Shown in pieces: positions 37,211-51,140 of a stretch of 64,000 nt of DNA (position 1 is its first letter; each line of letters opens with the position of its first letter). The notes under the pieces were generated by a model. It did no database searches. It worked only from the letters and a program-made list of their open reading frames with translations, and was not told the DNA's origin. This DNA comes from Hybos culiciformis (taxonomy: Eukaryota; Arthropoda; Insecta; Diptera; Hybotidae): the NCBI GenBank assembly GCA_964007475.1, contig OZ023275.1:8907829-8971828 (forward strand), given 5' to 3'. A program made the position numbers and the translations under genes.

Positions 37211-40200
37211 CATCATTCACAGATCAAGTAAATAAAAATTTGGTTTTATGTCTAGTTAGTGAGAAACTTTGTTAAATTTGTGTTGCGATTAATCTTTGAC
37301 CATTTACGTATTGTCGGAATTTAAAAAATTAAGTTGGAATTTTTCGTCGTTAGCTATGGATGTTAATATTGTCTGACCTATAATAAAATTTTTCTTCAAT
37401 GAACGTTGTTAAAATTATCATCGAAATATGGTCACATTATAGTCAAATATGAATAAAAATTATAAAAGGTGTTAAGAACTTTTTGCGCCTAAGTTTTCAA
37501 ACAGCTTTATAAAGTTCGACAGTGGTTATTTATGAAAAGTAACTAAAAAATAATATTATTTTGATTACATATTACATATCTATTTAAATCAATACTTGTG
37601 GTGCCACCTGTGAATAAAATTGTTCTATTCCTCGTAATTTTATTTATTTTACTTTAAACGGGTCTAAAAAACAAAACTTTTCTATCCAAAGGATATATAA
37701 AGCAAAATCTTCCAGTATGAAAACTCGTATTAGGGTAATGTCTTCAATAATCAAATTTCGTGTCGGATACAAATTTTAATTTACAACATAGTTCTTCTTA
37801 TGTTTAAATTCTTACAAACGTGGTAATAATTTAAGTTTATTTCATTTAAAAGGGTGATTTAATTAACTGTTTTAAGCTCAATTCAAACAAAAAAATTAAA
37901 CTGAAGGTTTGTAATTAATGCAAATGCATATTATTTTAAACATATAGATACTCAGTAGCAGTACTTTGTTGAAGTATGAAGTGTTGAAAATTATGTGCTT
38001 TACTAATATTTTCGAAAAAGAAAACATTGAAATTATTCAATAATTTACGTCAATATTTTTATGTCTAATAATTATAAATATAGAATAGAAAAACAAGAAC
38101 ATTGAGCTTTGAAATTTTTTTAGTCCAATCAAAACAAAAAGAAAAGGTTGCCTTTATTACTTTTTAAGTCTGGAAATTCTACACATATACATAAATTTAT
38201 TAAATAATGTTTTTAGCTACTTTATATTTTAATGAATCTTAAATATTTTTTTTTGCGAAAAAGGTTTTCTCTTCGAATCGGATTTAATTTATGATTTCTT
38301 TTTTTGTTTAGGTATTAATATTGGCCATTAACGTGAAATAATGTAACAATTGTGATCTTTTAGTTTTAATTACAAGACTTATTAGTCGAAATGTAAATTA
38401 TGAAGCTTGGAAAATTTCTGTAGGTATGTAGTTTAAAATGAAAAAACAATGTGCCGTGTTTAGAAAAGTTACCCAAATACAAGAAGGAATAAATAATAAT
38501 AATGTTGTTGTTTAGATAGCGCTAAAAATCCCACAAGTGGGTTTTCTAAATCAAAATATAATCTAATTAATGCGAACCGACGACAACGCATTTTTATTAC
38601 ATAAATTTTTAACTTTATTAATTATTATACTTTAAATATATATATTTTTTTAACTTTCTATCGTTGTACTTATATACGTATGTACATCCTTAATAAGGCT
38701 TAATTTATTGATCCCTAAGATGGTACAAAATATTGGGGCGTATAAAAGGTTATTAAAATAAAAAAAATAATATTATGATAGACATAAATTTTCTATGTAC
38801 AATTATATTACTTTCACGCTTCTGGCGTATTAAATATTGAATAAGTAATTTGATAAAATATTAATGATGTGTCCTGATTATAGTATAGTTTATGTTAAAT
38901 AAAAACTTTTTTCTTCATTATTTCTTTTTTTTTTATGAAAGAATATTATATTAGAGGTTTTGTATAATAGATAATTAAGAATTTAGAAGATGAGATCCTG
39001 CTATGGAGCGGCACTAACAAAACCAAATCAATACTGGATCCAAAATCATTAAGTTCCTGTTGCGAAGTTTATGTATAATAATTATAAATATTAATTGAAA
39101 TAAAAAATTATTCATATTAAAATCACAACAACATAAACTTATAATATGCAAATTAATATGAAATAACAAACTTTAAAGCACCGAAATCAATCTTTGCATC
39201 AACAACAACAATAGATGGCAATTTTAATATAAATTTTACTCCAACTGGGATGATGATCTTATTAATAATAAAAAAATAAATAAAATTTGCTAGTAGTATT
39301 TAATGATTATTTAATCATTAATGAGCTACGAAGCAAGTTTATATGTATACCATTCTGTGCAAACTTATCGTTTACACGCGTTAATTACCAAATTTATGTG
39401 CAATTAAATGTTTACCTATTTAATTGCTTTGAATTAAATAAATTAATGTAAATAGCTATCATTAATTTTTCTTTTTGATGTATATAATATATCCTTAAAA
39501 TTTTTTGTAGGCTGGCTAAATATGACTATTCATGACTAGAATTTAACATAACTTAATGTAATAATGTTTTCTTTTTTATGTATGTGTTTTCTTTAATAAT
39601 TGAAGTTTTTGAATATTTCAAGAGTTTGTATAAAATGTCTAAATTTTGTTAAGCATTATTTTGTAAAATAAAAAATTAAAAATTAAACTCAAAATAGGTG
39701 TTTGAATCAACTTCACAATTACTGAACTCAAAAAGACAATCAACGAATTATATTTTTTTTTTGATTTGTAAAAACGAAACTAAAAATGCGAAAAACATCT
39801 TAACATGAAATTTTTAAAGTGAGTGTTGTATACAACTACAAAAAAAAATACATTTATCGTTTTTGTTTTTTTACAAATCTTGGAAATAAACCCTTATTTT
39901 GGAAATGAACGCTTATTTTCCTTTTTTCTAATTTCACAGTCTGTTGAAAACCGTCCAGCATCATCAAACAGCAATATTGAATACTAAATAGTTAATTATT
40001 AGAAAAAAATTGTTGGAGCCTTGCAAATGTTAAAAAAAAATTAATTTTCATTACATTATATATATTTTTATTCTTTCATGATTTCGAAAACAATAATTTT
40101 TAAATATTTATGAAAACGTTTGCTCGTAAATGTACATATTTGTAACCAACACCTAAATGTTTTTTTTTACTTAACGAGTTAGAAGTGATATTGTCTTTTG

Positions 40201-41230
40201 AAGAAAGTGTTTTGTACAAATTTTTCTCTATTTTTATACCAATTGTATTTTTAAAATAAAATACAAAATGCAATAAAAAAATTAATTTATTTTTTGTCCT
40301 AAATGAAATTGCAATTTTCTCAGTATTAAAAAAATTATTAGAAAATTTATTATGTGCACAAAATGTATACATTCATACATACATTTATATATTTTATAAT
40401 TTAATAAAAGAGTACAAAAAAAAAAAATAAAAATAAAATTTAATTTCTTTTTCTTATTATATCAATTTTTAAGTACAATTCCCAAGAGGGAATGAGGTTC
40501 ATTTATATCAATTTTAAAAAATAAAATTTTCTTTACTTATTAAATAATATTATATTTCTAAGTGAAAATCTTTTCAGATTTCTCTTAAAAAAAAAAAAAT
40601 TATGAAAAATAAAATGCTTTGCTTTCAAAAAGGTCATAAAAAGATATGTATGTTATTTTTTTCCTAATATTGAGTATCTTTATAAAGTTAACAGGCAGAT
40701 TAAAAATAAGAATCTTTGTGCATTGAGACCTCTTAGTACCTACTTTTATTTTTTGTATCAAAAGATTTTTTTATTAACAATTTCAGTTGTAATAAAAACA
40801 TATCTTGAAAGAGTGAAAAGTATAGATATATTTTAAATAGAAAATGCGAAACAATTACAGAAAAGTTGATTTTTGTAATTCTTTTTTTTTTTTAAATAAG
40901 AATAAGAATTAATTCTGCTTGTCCCCTCTTTTGATTAAAAAGATATATCTGTAAAAGTAATAATCCTTTTTCTTTGAGTGTATGTTATGTTTCTTAAATT
41001 TTTTTTTTTGTTTTCTTGTTTTCGTTTCAAACGATAATGAAGCCATAATTTATAAATATAACTGACTAGCTGTCACGTCGCCTCATCTTTCAAAATATAG
41101 GATTAAAATAGGGAATCTACACTCAATAAATAAATACTGAAGGACGATCTGTAGAATTGCATGGTTTACTGTAAACGTTTGTTAACATTCACTGATTACT
41201 AACAAAATTAAAAAAATTATTTAGTACGTT

Positions 41231-41263
41231 TAACAAATAATAACAAATAATAACAAATAATAA
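41231..41263. repeat. Tandem (TAACAAATAA)3
   Basis: Three exact 10-base units and a partial fourth. Confidence 0.9.
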
Positions 41264-41316
41264 AAGAACATGTACACAGAATTTATATTTTTTACGCACA
41301 TCCAAAATTTAAAGAC

Positions 41317-41376
41317 TATAGCTAAGTTGTATAGTGTTTGATTTCAATTCTACAGGTGGAGGCTCGAAACTTGAAT
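41317..41376 (+). other. tRNA-like module 3 (solitary, older)
   Basis: The A box TAGCTAAGTTGTATAG starts at 41319 and the B-box-like GGCTCGAAACT at 41361, 42 bases apart. An A-rich tail (AATAAAATAAGAAGTAAGAC and onward) follows. The word order matches the modules at 29237, 29363 and 42871. No inverted repeats were found around it. Confidence 0.5.
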
Positions 41377-42437
41377 AAAATAAGAAGTAAGACAACAAAA
41401 ATACAATTAGAAATTATTAAAAAATTTAATAATAAAAATACAATAAATTAAATTAAAAATTTCTTCAATTATTTTTCCAAATTTACTTCGACAGACAAAA
41501 TTTACAGATTGGATTGTTTACAAAAGATTTATCTGTAAAAATAACAAACATTTTTGTTTAAAATACAGACAAAATTCTATGAGTGGATAAAATAGTATAA
41601 TAATGTATAATTTATTTACAAAATTTCTTAAACTTAATTTGAAAATTTTAAAAATACTTAGTAAAATTACCATAATTTATCAATTTTTTAACTTTCTGAT
41701 GTAAAACATCCTTTATTTTGCACAAATTATAAATAAAAACTATATTTATAAATTTATATCATTATTTCAAATTTGTTAATAGTGTTCTCAGAATCTAATG
41801 AACATAGTGTTAGTCAACAAAGTGCTTTGCATATATTACGTATATAGTTATTATTGTTAGGTAGGTAGGTACACTTATTATTATTATATTGTAACACTTT
41901 AAAATACTGTAATTAATATAGTACATGTTATTTTTTGATACCAAATGAACCTGAGTTGTATCATTATTCATCTGATATTTTCATTTCTTGTTTTTCTCAA
42001 TATGTATATTATTATTTATATGTATTACACCTGTTTCCGTAAGTTAAAAAAAAAGAAAAAGAAAGGATTTTAAAGAAAAAAAAGTTGTCAACTTGTAATG
42101 TTCGGTTTTTTAACAAAGATGAATGATGCTCTTTTTATTTAACAGAATAAACTCTTCTTGTATGCACAATGATTTGTGCATAAGGAATGTTTAGAATTTT
42201 TTGAAATAATGGGAAATACATTCATTCAAGTGAAAATTGATAATTGTATGTAGTACGTTGTTTTTTCTTGATAAAGGTCGCTGGAAAAGAAAACCCTTTC
42301 AATTTCAAGTATGCACATTTGAAGAATATTTATAATAATAATGTAAATTTATTGTAAAAAAATACTGCTGTAATAAGAATCCAAATGTTTTTTAATCAAA
42401 AGATTCAGTTCAAAGATTTGTATAGATAATATAAGAG

Positions 42438-43188
42438 CTACACAGAAAAAAATTTGCTCGTACTAATAACTAAATAATTCGTTAAAATCAACGAAAAATT
42501 CGTTATTTTGGCTACAACGAACATTTCGTTGAAAAAAGCTCGTAGTTCGTTAAAAAAGTTCGTTATACCCCAAAACCAAAAACCTTTCAAATTCTTCAGC
42601 AAAAACACCGCAAATACGAAAGAAAAAATTTACTAGACTAAATTTTTTTTTTTATTTATTTATAATTTTTTATTTATTTTTTTTTTATTTTTTTTTTTTG
42701 TTTTTTATTTTTTTTAATTTTTTTTTATTTTTTTTTTATTTTTATTTTTTTTATTTATTTTTTTTTTTATTTATTTTTTTTTATTTTATTTATTTTTTTA
42801 TTTCTGTTTCTATTTTTTTTATTTATTTTTTAAATTTTTTTATTTAATTTTTTTTTAATAATTTTTTTTATGCCCGCTTGTGGCTTCGAACCACTGTCCT
42901 AAACATTGCAATCCATCAACTCTGCCACTGAGCTATGAACTACATTTACGGCAATGTGTAAAATGGAAAATATAAGTTCTGTATGGATTGAAATTTTTGT
43001 TTCCCGTATTTAACGATAACGAACTTTTTTAACGAGTACTAAAAATGAAAAAAATGTTCGTAATAAGAAAATAAACGAAATTTACGTTACAAAAACGTAA
43101 TTATTCATTATTTTTCGTTATCTTAACGAGAATGTCATTAACGAACTTTTTTGACGTAATGAGTACGAGCAAATTTTTTTCTGTGTAG
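42438..43188. mobile_element. TIR element with perfect 26-base ends, AACGAA motifs and a tRNA-like module
   Basis: CTACACAGAAAAAAATTTGC then TCGTAC (42438-42463) is the exact reverse complement of the right end (43163-43188). Taking TA as the duplicated target gives an element of 745 bases starting CACAG. Both subterminal regions are crowded with TTCGTT/AACGAA words (about six or seven on the left, several on the right), which could be transposase-binding repeats. The middle has a long T/A low-complexity stretch (about 42645-42868), which is the tail of a minus-strand tRNA-like module (42871-42940). There is no coding capacity. Confidence 0.8.
42871..42940 (-). other. tRNA-like module 4, inside the TIR element
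   Basis: On the minus strand, A box TAGCTCAGTGGCAGAG (from 42935) and B box GGTTCGAAGCC (42892-42882), 43 bases apart. The anticodon-loop position reads ATTGCAA, but the anticodon stem does not pair, so it is a tRNA-derived sequence rather than a tRNA gene. GGGCATAA then an A-rich tail follow, as in the modules at 29237 and 29363. Confidence 0.65.
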
Positions 43189-46100
43189 TAATCACTGTGT
43201 AGTACTCTTATTTTTAATTATGAAAGAATGATTTAATACTGATTTTTAGTATTTTAACTATTATTTAATTTGAAATCCTTAAAACCATTTTACATACTTA
43301 TTCATAATTTGAATTTTTATGTGCCAAATTTAAGCAAAGTTTTAAATGGGTCTATAAATTTTCAAATATAATTCGTGCCTGATAATTTTTTATGTTTATG
43401 TGACAAACAGAAGTTTCTTATATACAAATAATATCAAGCTTATGAAAAAATACTATGATGAAAAAAATACAATGTACATGTTGTTCTTCTACAGTACATA
43501 CAAATGGAAATATATTCTTATAGATAATTGAAAAGCATAAATGTTTGCGTAAAAAATCTCTAGTTTTTTTTTGTTCAAAAAATCCAAAAAAGGCGTGAAT
43601 TTTTCATAATCCTTTTGTTTTTTTTTTATGAATAACTCAAAAAAAAAAATTAAATATGCACATAAGATATTTCATAAATTCATAAATCAGGAACTTTTGG
43701 AAAACAATTCTGAAAATAAAAAAAATAAATAAATAAAATATTTATGGATTCGCGAAACTTTTTTTTTAATATACCTGTACAGATCTTGACATACTTTTAT
43801 TTATACTTTTTGATAACATAAGTGTTAAAGATTAAAAAATTTTGTAATGAATTTAAGAATATATACCTACTTAATACTCTTAAGTTGAAAATGAATTTAA
43901 TGTTGAAATCATTTTTTTTTAAAGTATGTATTATCATATTTTATATTTATATATAGTATCAAATCCTAAGAACCTGTTATGAAAACGGTCCTAAGTCAAA
44001 ATATATGCGGAAAAATATATTCGCATAATTTTGGTCAGTAGATTTTATACAATAAATTAAAACTATGCGAATTTAATGCAAAATTTTGTAGAAGAAGAAT
44101 CTAGTAAAAAAAAATGTTGTGTTTTTTTTATAACATAATTTCGCGCATAATTTATTTAAATTGTGAATTTTGAATAATAAAGATATCTTAAAAAGCATTT
44201 TATGATAATATAATAAAAAAAAATATCTGAAAAAAAAATTTGCATAATAATAAATCCTTTCGTTTATGATGAATTTTATGTATTATATACATATTTGTTT
44301 TTTTGTTTTTTTTTTTTTTTTTTGATGATAATATATTATCCTTGTTTATTGTTTTTCATCTATATATTTTATTTTTTATCAAGGTTTAATATCAATACAT
44401 AACCGCATCTGCAAAAAAATAAATATAAAAATATTTTATATTATTATAGAAAATTGTATAAGAAATATCTTTGTAATTAATCAGATAAGTTTAATTAATC
44501 TTTTATTATAGCTTTAATAATGGTTTTCTCTCATTGTGTGTACTATATATCGTTGGTCGTTGACTTAAAACACTGGCATCCCAATGCGTTTAATATATTT
44601 ATAATTCTAATTTAAATCTGCTAGAAAAATCTATAACTTATAATTTATTCATTATTAAGCATTATAATTTAATTCAAAATTAAAATCATTTAAAATAATT
44701 AATTCTCTCTCTAGGTTCGTATAAATCCTTAGTTAAACTGGAACAACAGGCTGAATGAAAAAAGTTTATTTATGATTATTTCCCAATCTGATTTTTATTT
44801 ATTTGTGTATTGTTATTTATATAGTCACAAAATGACCGAAATATATATTCTTCGATAGTATTTGTCAAAATTTGAATGACTTGTATACAAAAAAAAATTA
44901 AACTTAAATATTGGTAGCCTATTTTATTAAAATTTAAATTTGAATCCTCCAAAGGAAGCTAATTTTAAATATAGCTGGAGTAGTCTAATTAATAAAAAAA
45001 AATGTATTTACAAAGAGGTATAAATTAAAAATACCTTTAGGCTCTCGTTTTATAGTAAGTTAAAGAAAGATCCCGTTGAATAAAAATAAATGCGTAAATA
45101 TCAAAATTCATGTTTTCAAGATTAATTGCACATTCTCATAAAGACTTACAGATGTTTGTAATTAAATAAGAAAAAAAAAATTTTAATTAAGTCTGAAGAG
45201 ATATAATTATCTTAACACACTTAAACAATTTGTTTTTATATCATCAAATGTCCAAATTAACTATTAAATTACTTAAATGTGATACTTAAGTTTGTCTTTT
45301 GAATTATATAAACCCCTACCTATATGTATTTTACATATAGTATTATGTGTAATTTTTATTACAACTTTACGTGAAATTATATTTAGTTATAAATAATATT
45401 TATACATCTTTTGTAAATTTAGTTATGCTTATTTAGATATTTACTTATGATGTTTTTTATTTGGTACAAACTTTTATTTCGTCATTAAAATGAAAAGCAA
45501 AAAAAGAAAAAAACAGAATATACTACAAGAGGCTTTAATCGTGCGAAAGATATTATTTTCTTTTATAATTAGTATCTCGTTAAAAAAATTTGACCTTGAA
45601 TATAATGAAAAATATTTTTAGTATCTAATTTTTTCTTAATTTATTTTCCCTTGTAATTAGGCCTTTGGAAGATGCTAATATTAGAATTTGCAAATATTTT
45701 GTTAAAAAATGCTCAGGATGATGGATAATAGGTGTTTATTGATTTTTTTTTGTTTAAAAAAAAACTTTAAGAAAATAATTTAATAAAATATTCAATCTTT
45801 AAATCTGAATTTAAAGAATCCATTTTTTTTTAGTTTTTCAAATAACTCAACATTCCATAAAAAAAATTCATAAAAAAGATATTCTATATACTATTTAATA
45901 CTTATTTCATGATTTTGCTATCTTAGTAATAATTAGTTTTAGTTAATCTGATAGATCGAAATAAATATATAAAAAAAAACTAAAATTGTTTGTATAACTA
46001 CAAGATATGCTGCCATTTTTACATATGTTTTAAACTTTAAAGGTTACACTTTTGTATTTCAGATCTTATTATACGTGTAACGTGATTATGTATTAAAAAT

Positions 46101-47989
46101 TCTTTCATTCTTTTATTTGCCTTAATATGCAACCTTGAAAATATTTCTAAAACATTTAGAAAGAAACTTTACCATTTTACTTTCATATATTATTATAATT
46201 GTCTAATATTATAATTTCAATTATAGACTTTGAATATCACGAGAATCTCTTTTGAATGAAATGACTTTGAAAATAAAAGTTTACCTAGACATAAAATCAA
46301 ATATCAAAAAAAAAAAAACAAATATTTAGTTAAATGTAAAAGTTATATATAATATGTAAATAATTATAAACATTATGAATGTTAATGTTTCACCCTATTC
46401 TTTCGTTTTATACCAAAAATCAAGGTTGGTTAAAAATATACCGAAATAAAAGAATATAAATGAAAATGTTTGATAATGAATCTACTCTACACATAGCCTT
46501 TAGAAATACAAATATGGACGAATATGGAAAATTTTCTTGATGTTCATTAAGTAATCAAAAATACTTCACACTAGACAGACCGTCTATAAAATGTAGTACA
46601 AACTGAAAAATTTTTAAGTTAACAATTATTTTCTTTTTATTTACATATAATTTATAGCTACCACCAATCATTTAAAATTATTTTGGTTAATAAAAAACGT
46701 TAAATCTATCAATTATTATTATTATCTATTTTACGTTAATTTATATGAAAAAAAAAAAAACAATACACATCATAAAAAAAAATCACAAGCTCGCTTAAGC
46801 TCATAAAAAATTACATTGTTTAAGTCAATTTTTATAAGTTTAATAACATTAAATTTCTATTAGAGTAAAAAATAAAATGAAAATTTATGTAATCATGACA
46901 TAAACTTTTCAGGCTTAAGTGTAAAATAAATTTATTATTATATTTTTTTTGGAAGACCAAAAAAAAAATAATAATAAGAATGTGGCACAAAAGCTTCTTA
47001 AAGAAAATTAATATTTGTACACAGCAAAAAATATTTGCCTAAATACATTTTGATTAGTGTCAATCAATAATGATAAATATTTTTATTATTTAAGTTAATT
47101 GGATTTAAATAAGTGAACAAGAAATCGACACAGCTTCGTGACGGAATCGATTTGTCTTTTAATTAAAAATGTTAAAAATCCACAAAAATGAAAAAACATA
47201 CATAAACATAATATTGTGATTTAACAAAAATTGTGAGAGCATAGTGACATAAAATCGAATTGTTATCAATTCTTGCTAGAACACTTGAATCATGCCCTGA
47301 AAGTTCAAAGTTCAAAGTTTAGATTAATTTTATTGCTTTAAATTTAATAATGGAATGAAATAAAAATGCTTTGAATAACTAGTTGCTGTTGGAAAATAGT
47401 TCTCTTACTCAATAATAACATATTTATATTTATTTTCCTCAGTGTAAATATTATTTTTCATTATATGTATAAGAATACACAATACTTTACAATGTATTGT
47501 ATATATAGAACGAACCCAAACATAAAGCATTTATTTCATTATATTTTATGAGTATAGTAAATATATTTTAGATTTTGTTATTATTATTTTTTTTTTGGTG
47601 CAATTATTCATTTTTGTCCTTTCGTAAGATTGTTTTTTGTTTTTTTTTATTCTGACTTTCATATCAATAATAATAACTTCATTTTCTATGGAGTATTTTT
47701 TGCCTAAATTTTGTTTTTTAGATTTTTATGGTTTGATTTAAAAAAAATATCAGACCATTACAGAATTTTGCGCACAAAACTTAATTCAAATTTATATTTA
47801 TTTAAAGATATTTCAATTATAAGTGTAATAGTTACATGTTACATATAATAATAGTGTATTACAGACAGAGCTATAAGTTGTACACAAAAATTTTTTCTTC
47901 TCAAATTCATGATGTCAACTTTAAATAAAATTTATTTCCAACTAATAAGCTCAAAGACCAAATAGTCTGTAAAAATTCGGTAAAGAATT

Positions 47990-48095
47990 TATTTGACCGT
48001 CCATAAATAATGTACACCAAAAGAATAACGATACTTAACTATGCCTGATGCCCTCCGACGAGACGTACTCAATGAACCGACGTTTACTATAATTC
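47990..48095. repeat. Possible interspersed repeat fragment
   Basis: TTTGACCGTCCATAAATAAT, then a G+C-rich patch (GATGCCCTCCGACGAGACG). 'GACCGTCCATAAATTACGT'-type words recur in insect repeats as I remember them; this could be a truncated copy. Confidence 0.3.
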
Positions 48096-50663
48096 TGATT
48101 ACTATAATTATCATTTAATGTTAATTGAAAAAATTATTGTCACTTTTATATGAATTCATTGTATGTATTTACTATGATACTATTAGTTAAGAAAATTATT
48201 TTTTATTATTAAGTAAAATATTTCATGGAATTTATGACAATGGAAGAGAATGTAAAATTTAATTTTTTAATGCAAGAATATGCTTGTTCTCCTTGTCTCT
48301 TAGAGTAAATAAATAACTTTTAATTTAAGGAAAGGAAAAAAAAACTAATTTCTTTAAACATGGTTTTTTGTATAATGTTCAATGTTACATACAATTTTAT
48401 AGTTTTATATTGCGTCATCAAATTTATCTATGTACAATGAAAAATAAAGTTTTAAAAGTTTTTTTTTTAATTTTATTTTAACTTAAATTAGGTTTTATGT
48501 TTTTACAGTAGTACCAGATTTTATATTTATATCTTTAAAAGTTTCTATTTATTTATTTTGTACATAAATAAAATAACATTATTTTTCCTTTCTCTCTCTC
48601 TAAATATATTATATTTATAAAAACATTGAAAATATGGAAAACGTTTTTTTTTTTTTATTAATTGTTTCCTTTTTCTTTTGGGAAATAAAAATGTATGCAA
48701 ATAAAACCTTCAAACTTTAATAAAAATTAATCTAAAGTTAAAAGTTATAAAATTCATAAAAACAAGTTGAATAAAGTAAATTATGAAAATTATAATTAAA
48801 ATTTATTATTTTTGACAATTAGGAATAACGTACTTCCAAAAATATGGGAAATAAAAATTTCATTCGAACGATTGGGCTTATATAGTCTCTCTCTCAGAGA
48901 AATATAGTACATGCAGAAGAATAATTTCATATAACTTTTTTAATTACGAAATAACTGGTGGAGATTAGGTCCATTCCACAGTATTGCATATATTTTGTTT
49001 CAATTTAAGCACACTTTTACAAAAACAATAATGCTAAAACTAAATGAATATAGAATTATAGTTAATAGGGAAAATTTTTCTCAAAATTCTAATATAGATA
49101 ATAGAAATCATTCAATTATATAATATTATAATTCGCCTGACTAGACATTTTATTTACGCCAAGCATTCAATGTCACATCATTAAATAATCAATTGTCAAA
49201 TACCTACACAAAATTAATTATTTGTTACATACGATAAAAAACAAAAAAGTCTAAGATTTTTCTGAATTTTTTCACATATATATTTATAAAATATATATTA
49301 TGTATTGTACATAGTCGAAAAATTTCTCTCATTATTAATCCATTTCAATTGATCTTCTAAATCTTAACATTATTAAAATTTTATTTTTTTCTCTTAAATT
49401 GACAATAAAATCTTTCAATAAATGAAACATTATACAAGTTTAATGCTATATAGATAGATTATGGAATATAATTATTTGAAAAAATTGAAAGCTGTATGTT
49501 ATAGTAACTATATTAAATTAATGGAAATCTTGAAATTAATTATTTTTAATTAAGAATCCTTAATTAAACAAATTATGAAATATGAAGAAATTCGAATCAA
49601 TGTACAAATTTTAAACCAGATATATTTATATACCCGGAATATAATTTTTTGTATATAACTAAAGTTGTCAGTTTATGCCAATAGTAATATTAAATATGAC
49701 ATTATTTATACACGTCAAAATGAAAACATTTAATTTTGATAAAAAAAAATAAAAAAATTTTTTTTTTTTTTTTTAATTTTCCGCCTTTAACAAAAATATA
49801 TTTTTTCATTCATAATGTATAAACAAAAAAATTCAATGATAATTTACTGATTTATAAATATATTTATATATCAGATAATGTTTATACATACACAGCATAT
49901 TATCATATATTGTTTTCTATATATTGTACAATAATGTGTACACATATATATGAATTTACTGACAAAAAATAATCAATATCTGAATATGTTAAAAATGGTT
50001 TTATTTAAATAATCACTTTTAAAATCTTTTAAATATATTGCTTTCAAATCGATGATAATAAGTATAATAATCCAATCAGCATTTGTTCAGAAGTATGCTT
50101 CAAATTCTGAACATACAAAAAAAAAATAAATAAAAATATTACGAAAAGGGATTTTCTGTGTTTGTCATTAATTCAAGCATATAGGATATTTGTCTCATAT
50201 TTATGTAGGTGTTCTAGTTATACATATAATTTATATTTTTATTTATATTTATATTATTTTCAATATCTATTAATATTGAAAGTGTTTTCTATTTATAAAT
50301 GATTGAAATAAATCTATAAAATATAATATGGAAAAATTAACATATTTTGATCTATTTCGGTACCATTTTTTAATTTATATGGAATAAATACATATATGTA
50401 TATAGTTTTCACAATGTATTTTTTAATTCCTTTCACATTTAAGTAGTTGCTACAATTCAATGTACGAATAATACATATATTGATTATGTAAGTAGGATCT
50501 CAAGATCAATGAATCAATGAAATTAGATAAGATTTGTATATAACTAAGTTTTTATGAAGCTTCATATTTTGACTTTTTTTTTTGCACCTTGTGGAGAATA
50601 TTTATTATTATAATTATTAATGGATTTTATTATAATTAAATTATAATTAAAATTTTCAAACTA

Positions 50664-50682
50664 GGGCCGTAAGTTACGGCCC
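50664..50682. repeat. Perfect 9-bp-arm palindrome GGGCCGTAA-G-TTACGGCCC
   Basis: GGGCCGTAAGTTACGGCCC, followed at once by GTAACTG, which repeats part of the arm. It stands out as G+C-rich in A+T-rich DNA. Confidence 0.85.
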
Positions 50683-51040
50683 GTAACTGCTATGGCATTT
50701 AGCCCAAAAAATTTAAATTCCTTGTATCTCCACATATCAGCACTGCTATTTTTTGTTTTTGATTAGTTGCATTACAATTATGAATCAAATAGAAATCGAG
50801 CTTTAACTCGTTTGTTTCAGAGTCGTTTAAAATCATTTTTTGTGTAAACAACGGATATTTGAGACCTCTTTTTCGAAGTAATAGTTCTATTATTTTAACA
50901 CATTATAGCCTATACAAAATATTTATTCACATAAAACAGGTTAACAAAATTTTGATCAAACATTTTAAATTTTAATGTTTTTATATATACACATTTATAT
51001 GACCTATCTATTCATTTATTCAATCATTGATAAAAATATT

Positions 51041-51140
51041 TATATTATGCGATTAAAGAGGATGAGCATAATAATTTTACTTTTTTTTTATATATTATGC
51101 GATTAAAGAGGAAGAGCGTAATCATTTTACTTTGTTTTTT
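51041..51140. repeat. 50-base tandem duplication
   Basis: TATATTATGCGATTAAAGAG, then GA(T/A)GAGC(A/G)TAAT(A/C)ATTTTAC, occurs twice with a period of exactly 50 bases. Confidence 0.9.

Larger units (their letters stand above)
37211..42437. other. Non-coding A+T-rich stretch
   Basis: No gene is supported. It contains a 10-base tandem repeat (41231-41263), a tRNA-like module (41317-41376) and, just before these, a less A+T-rich patch (41069-41160) that may be part of the same old repeat. Confidence 0.55.

Noticed and set aside
42645..42870. Long T/A-rich tract as an independent microsatellite
   Set aside because: It is continuous with the minus-strand tRNA-like module and is better read as that module's A-rich tail within the TIR element.
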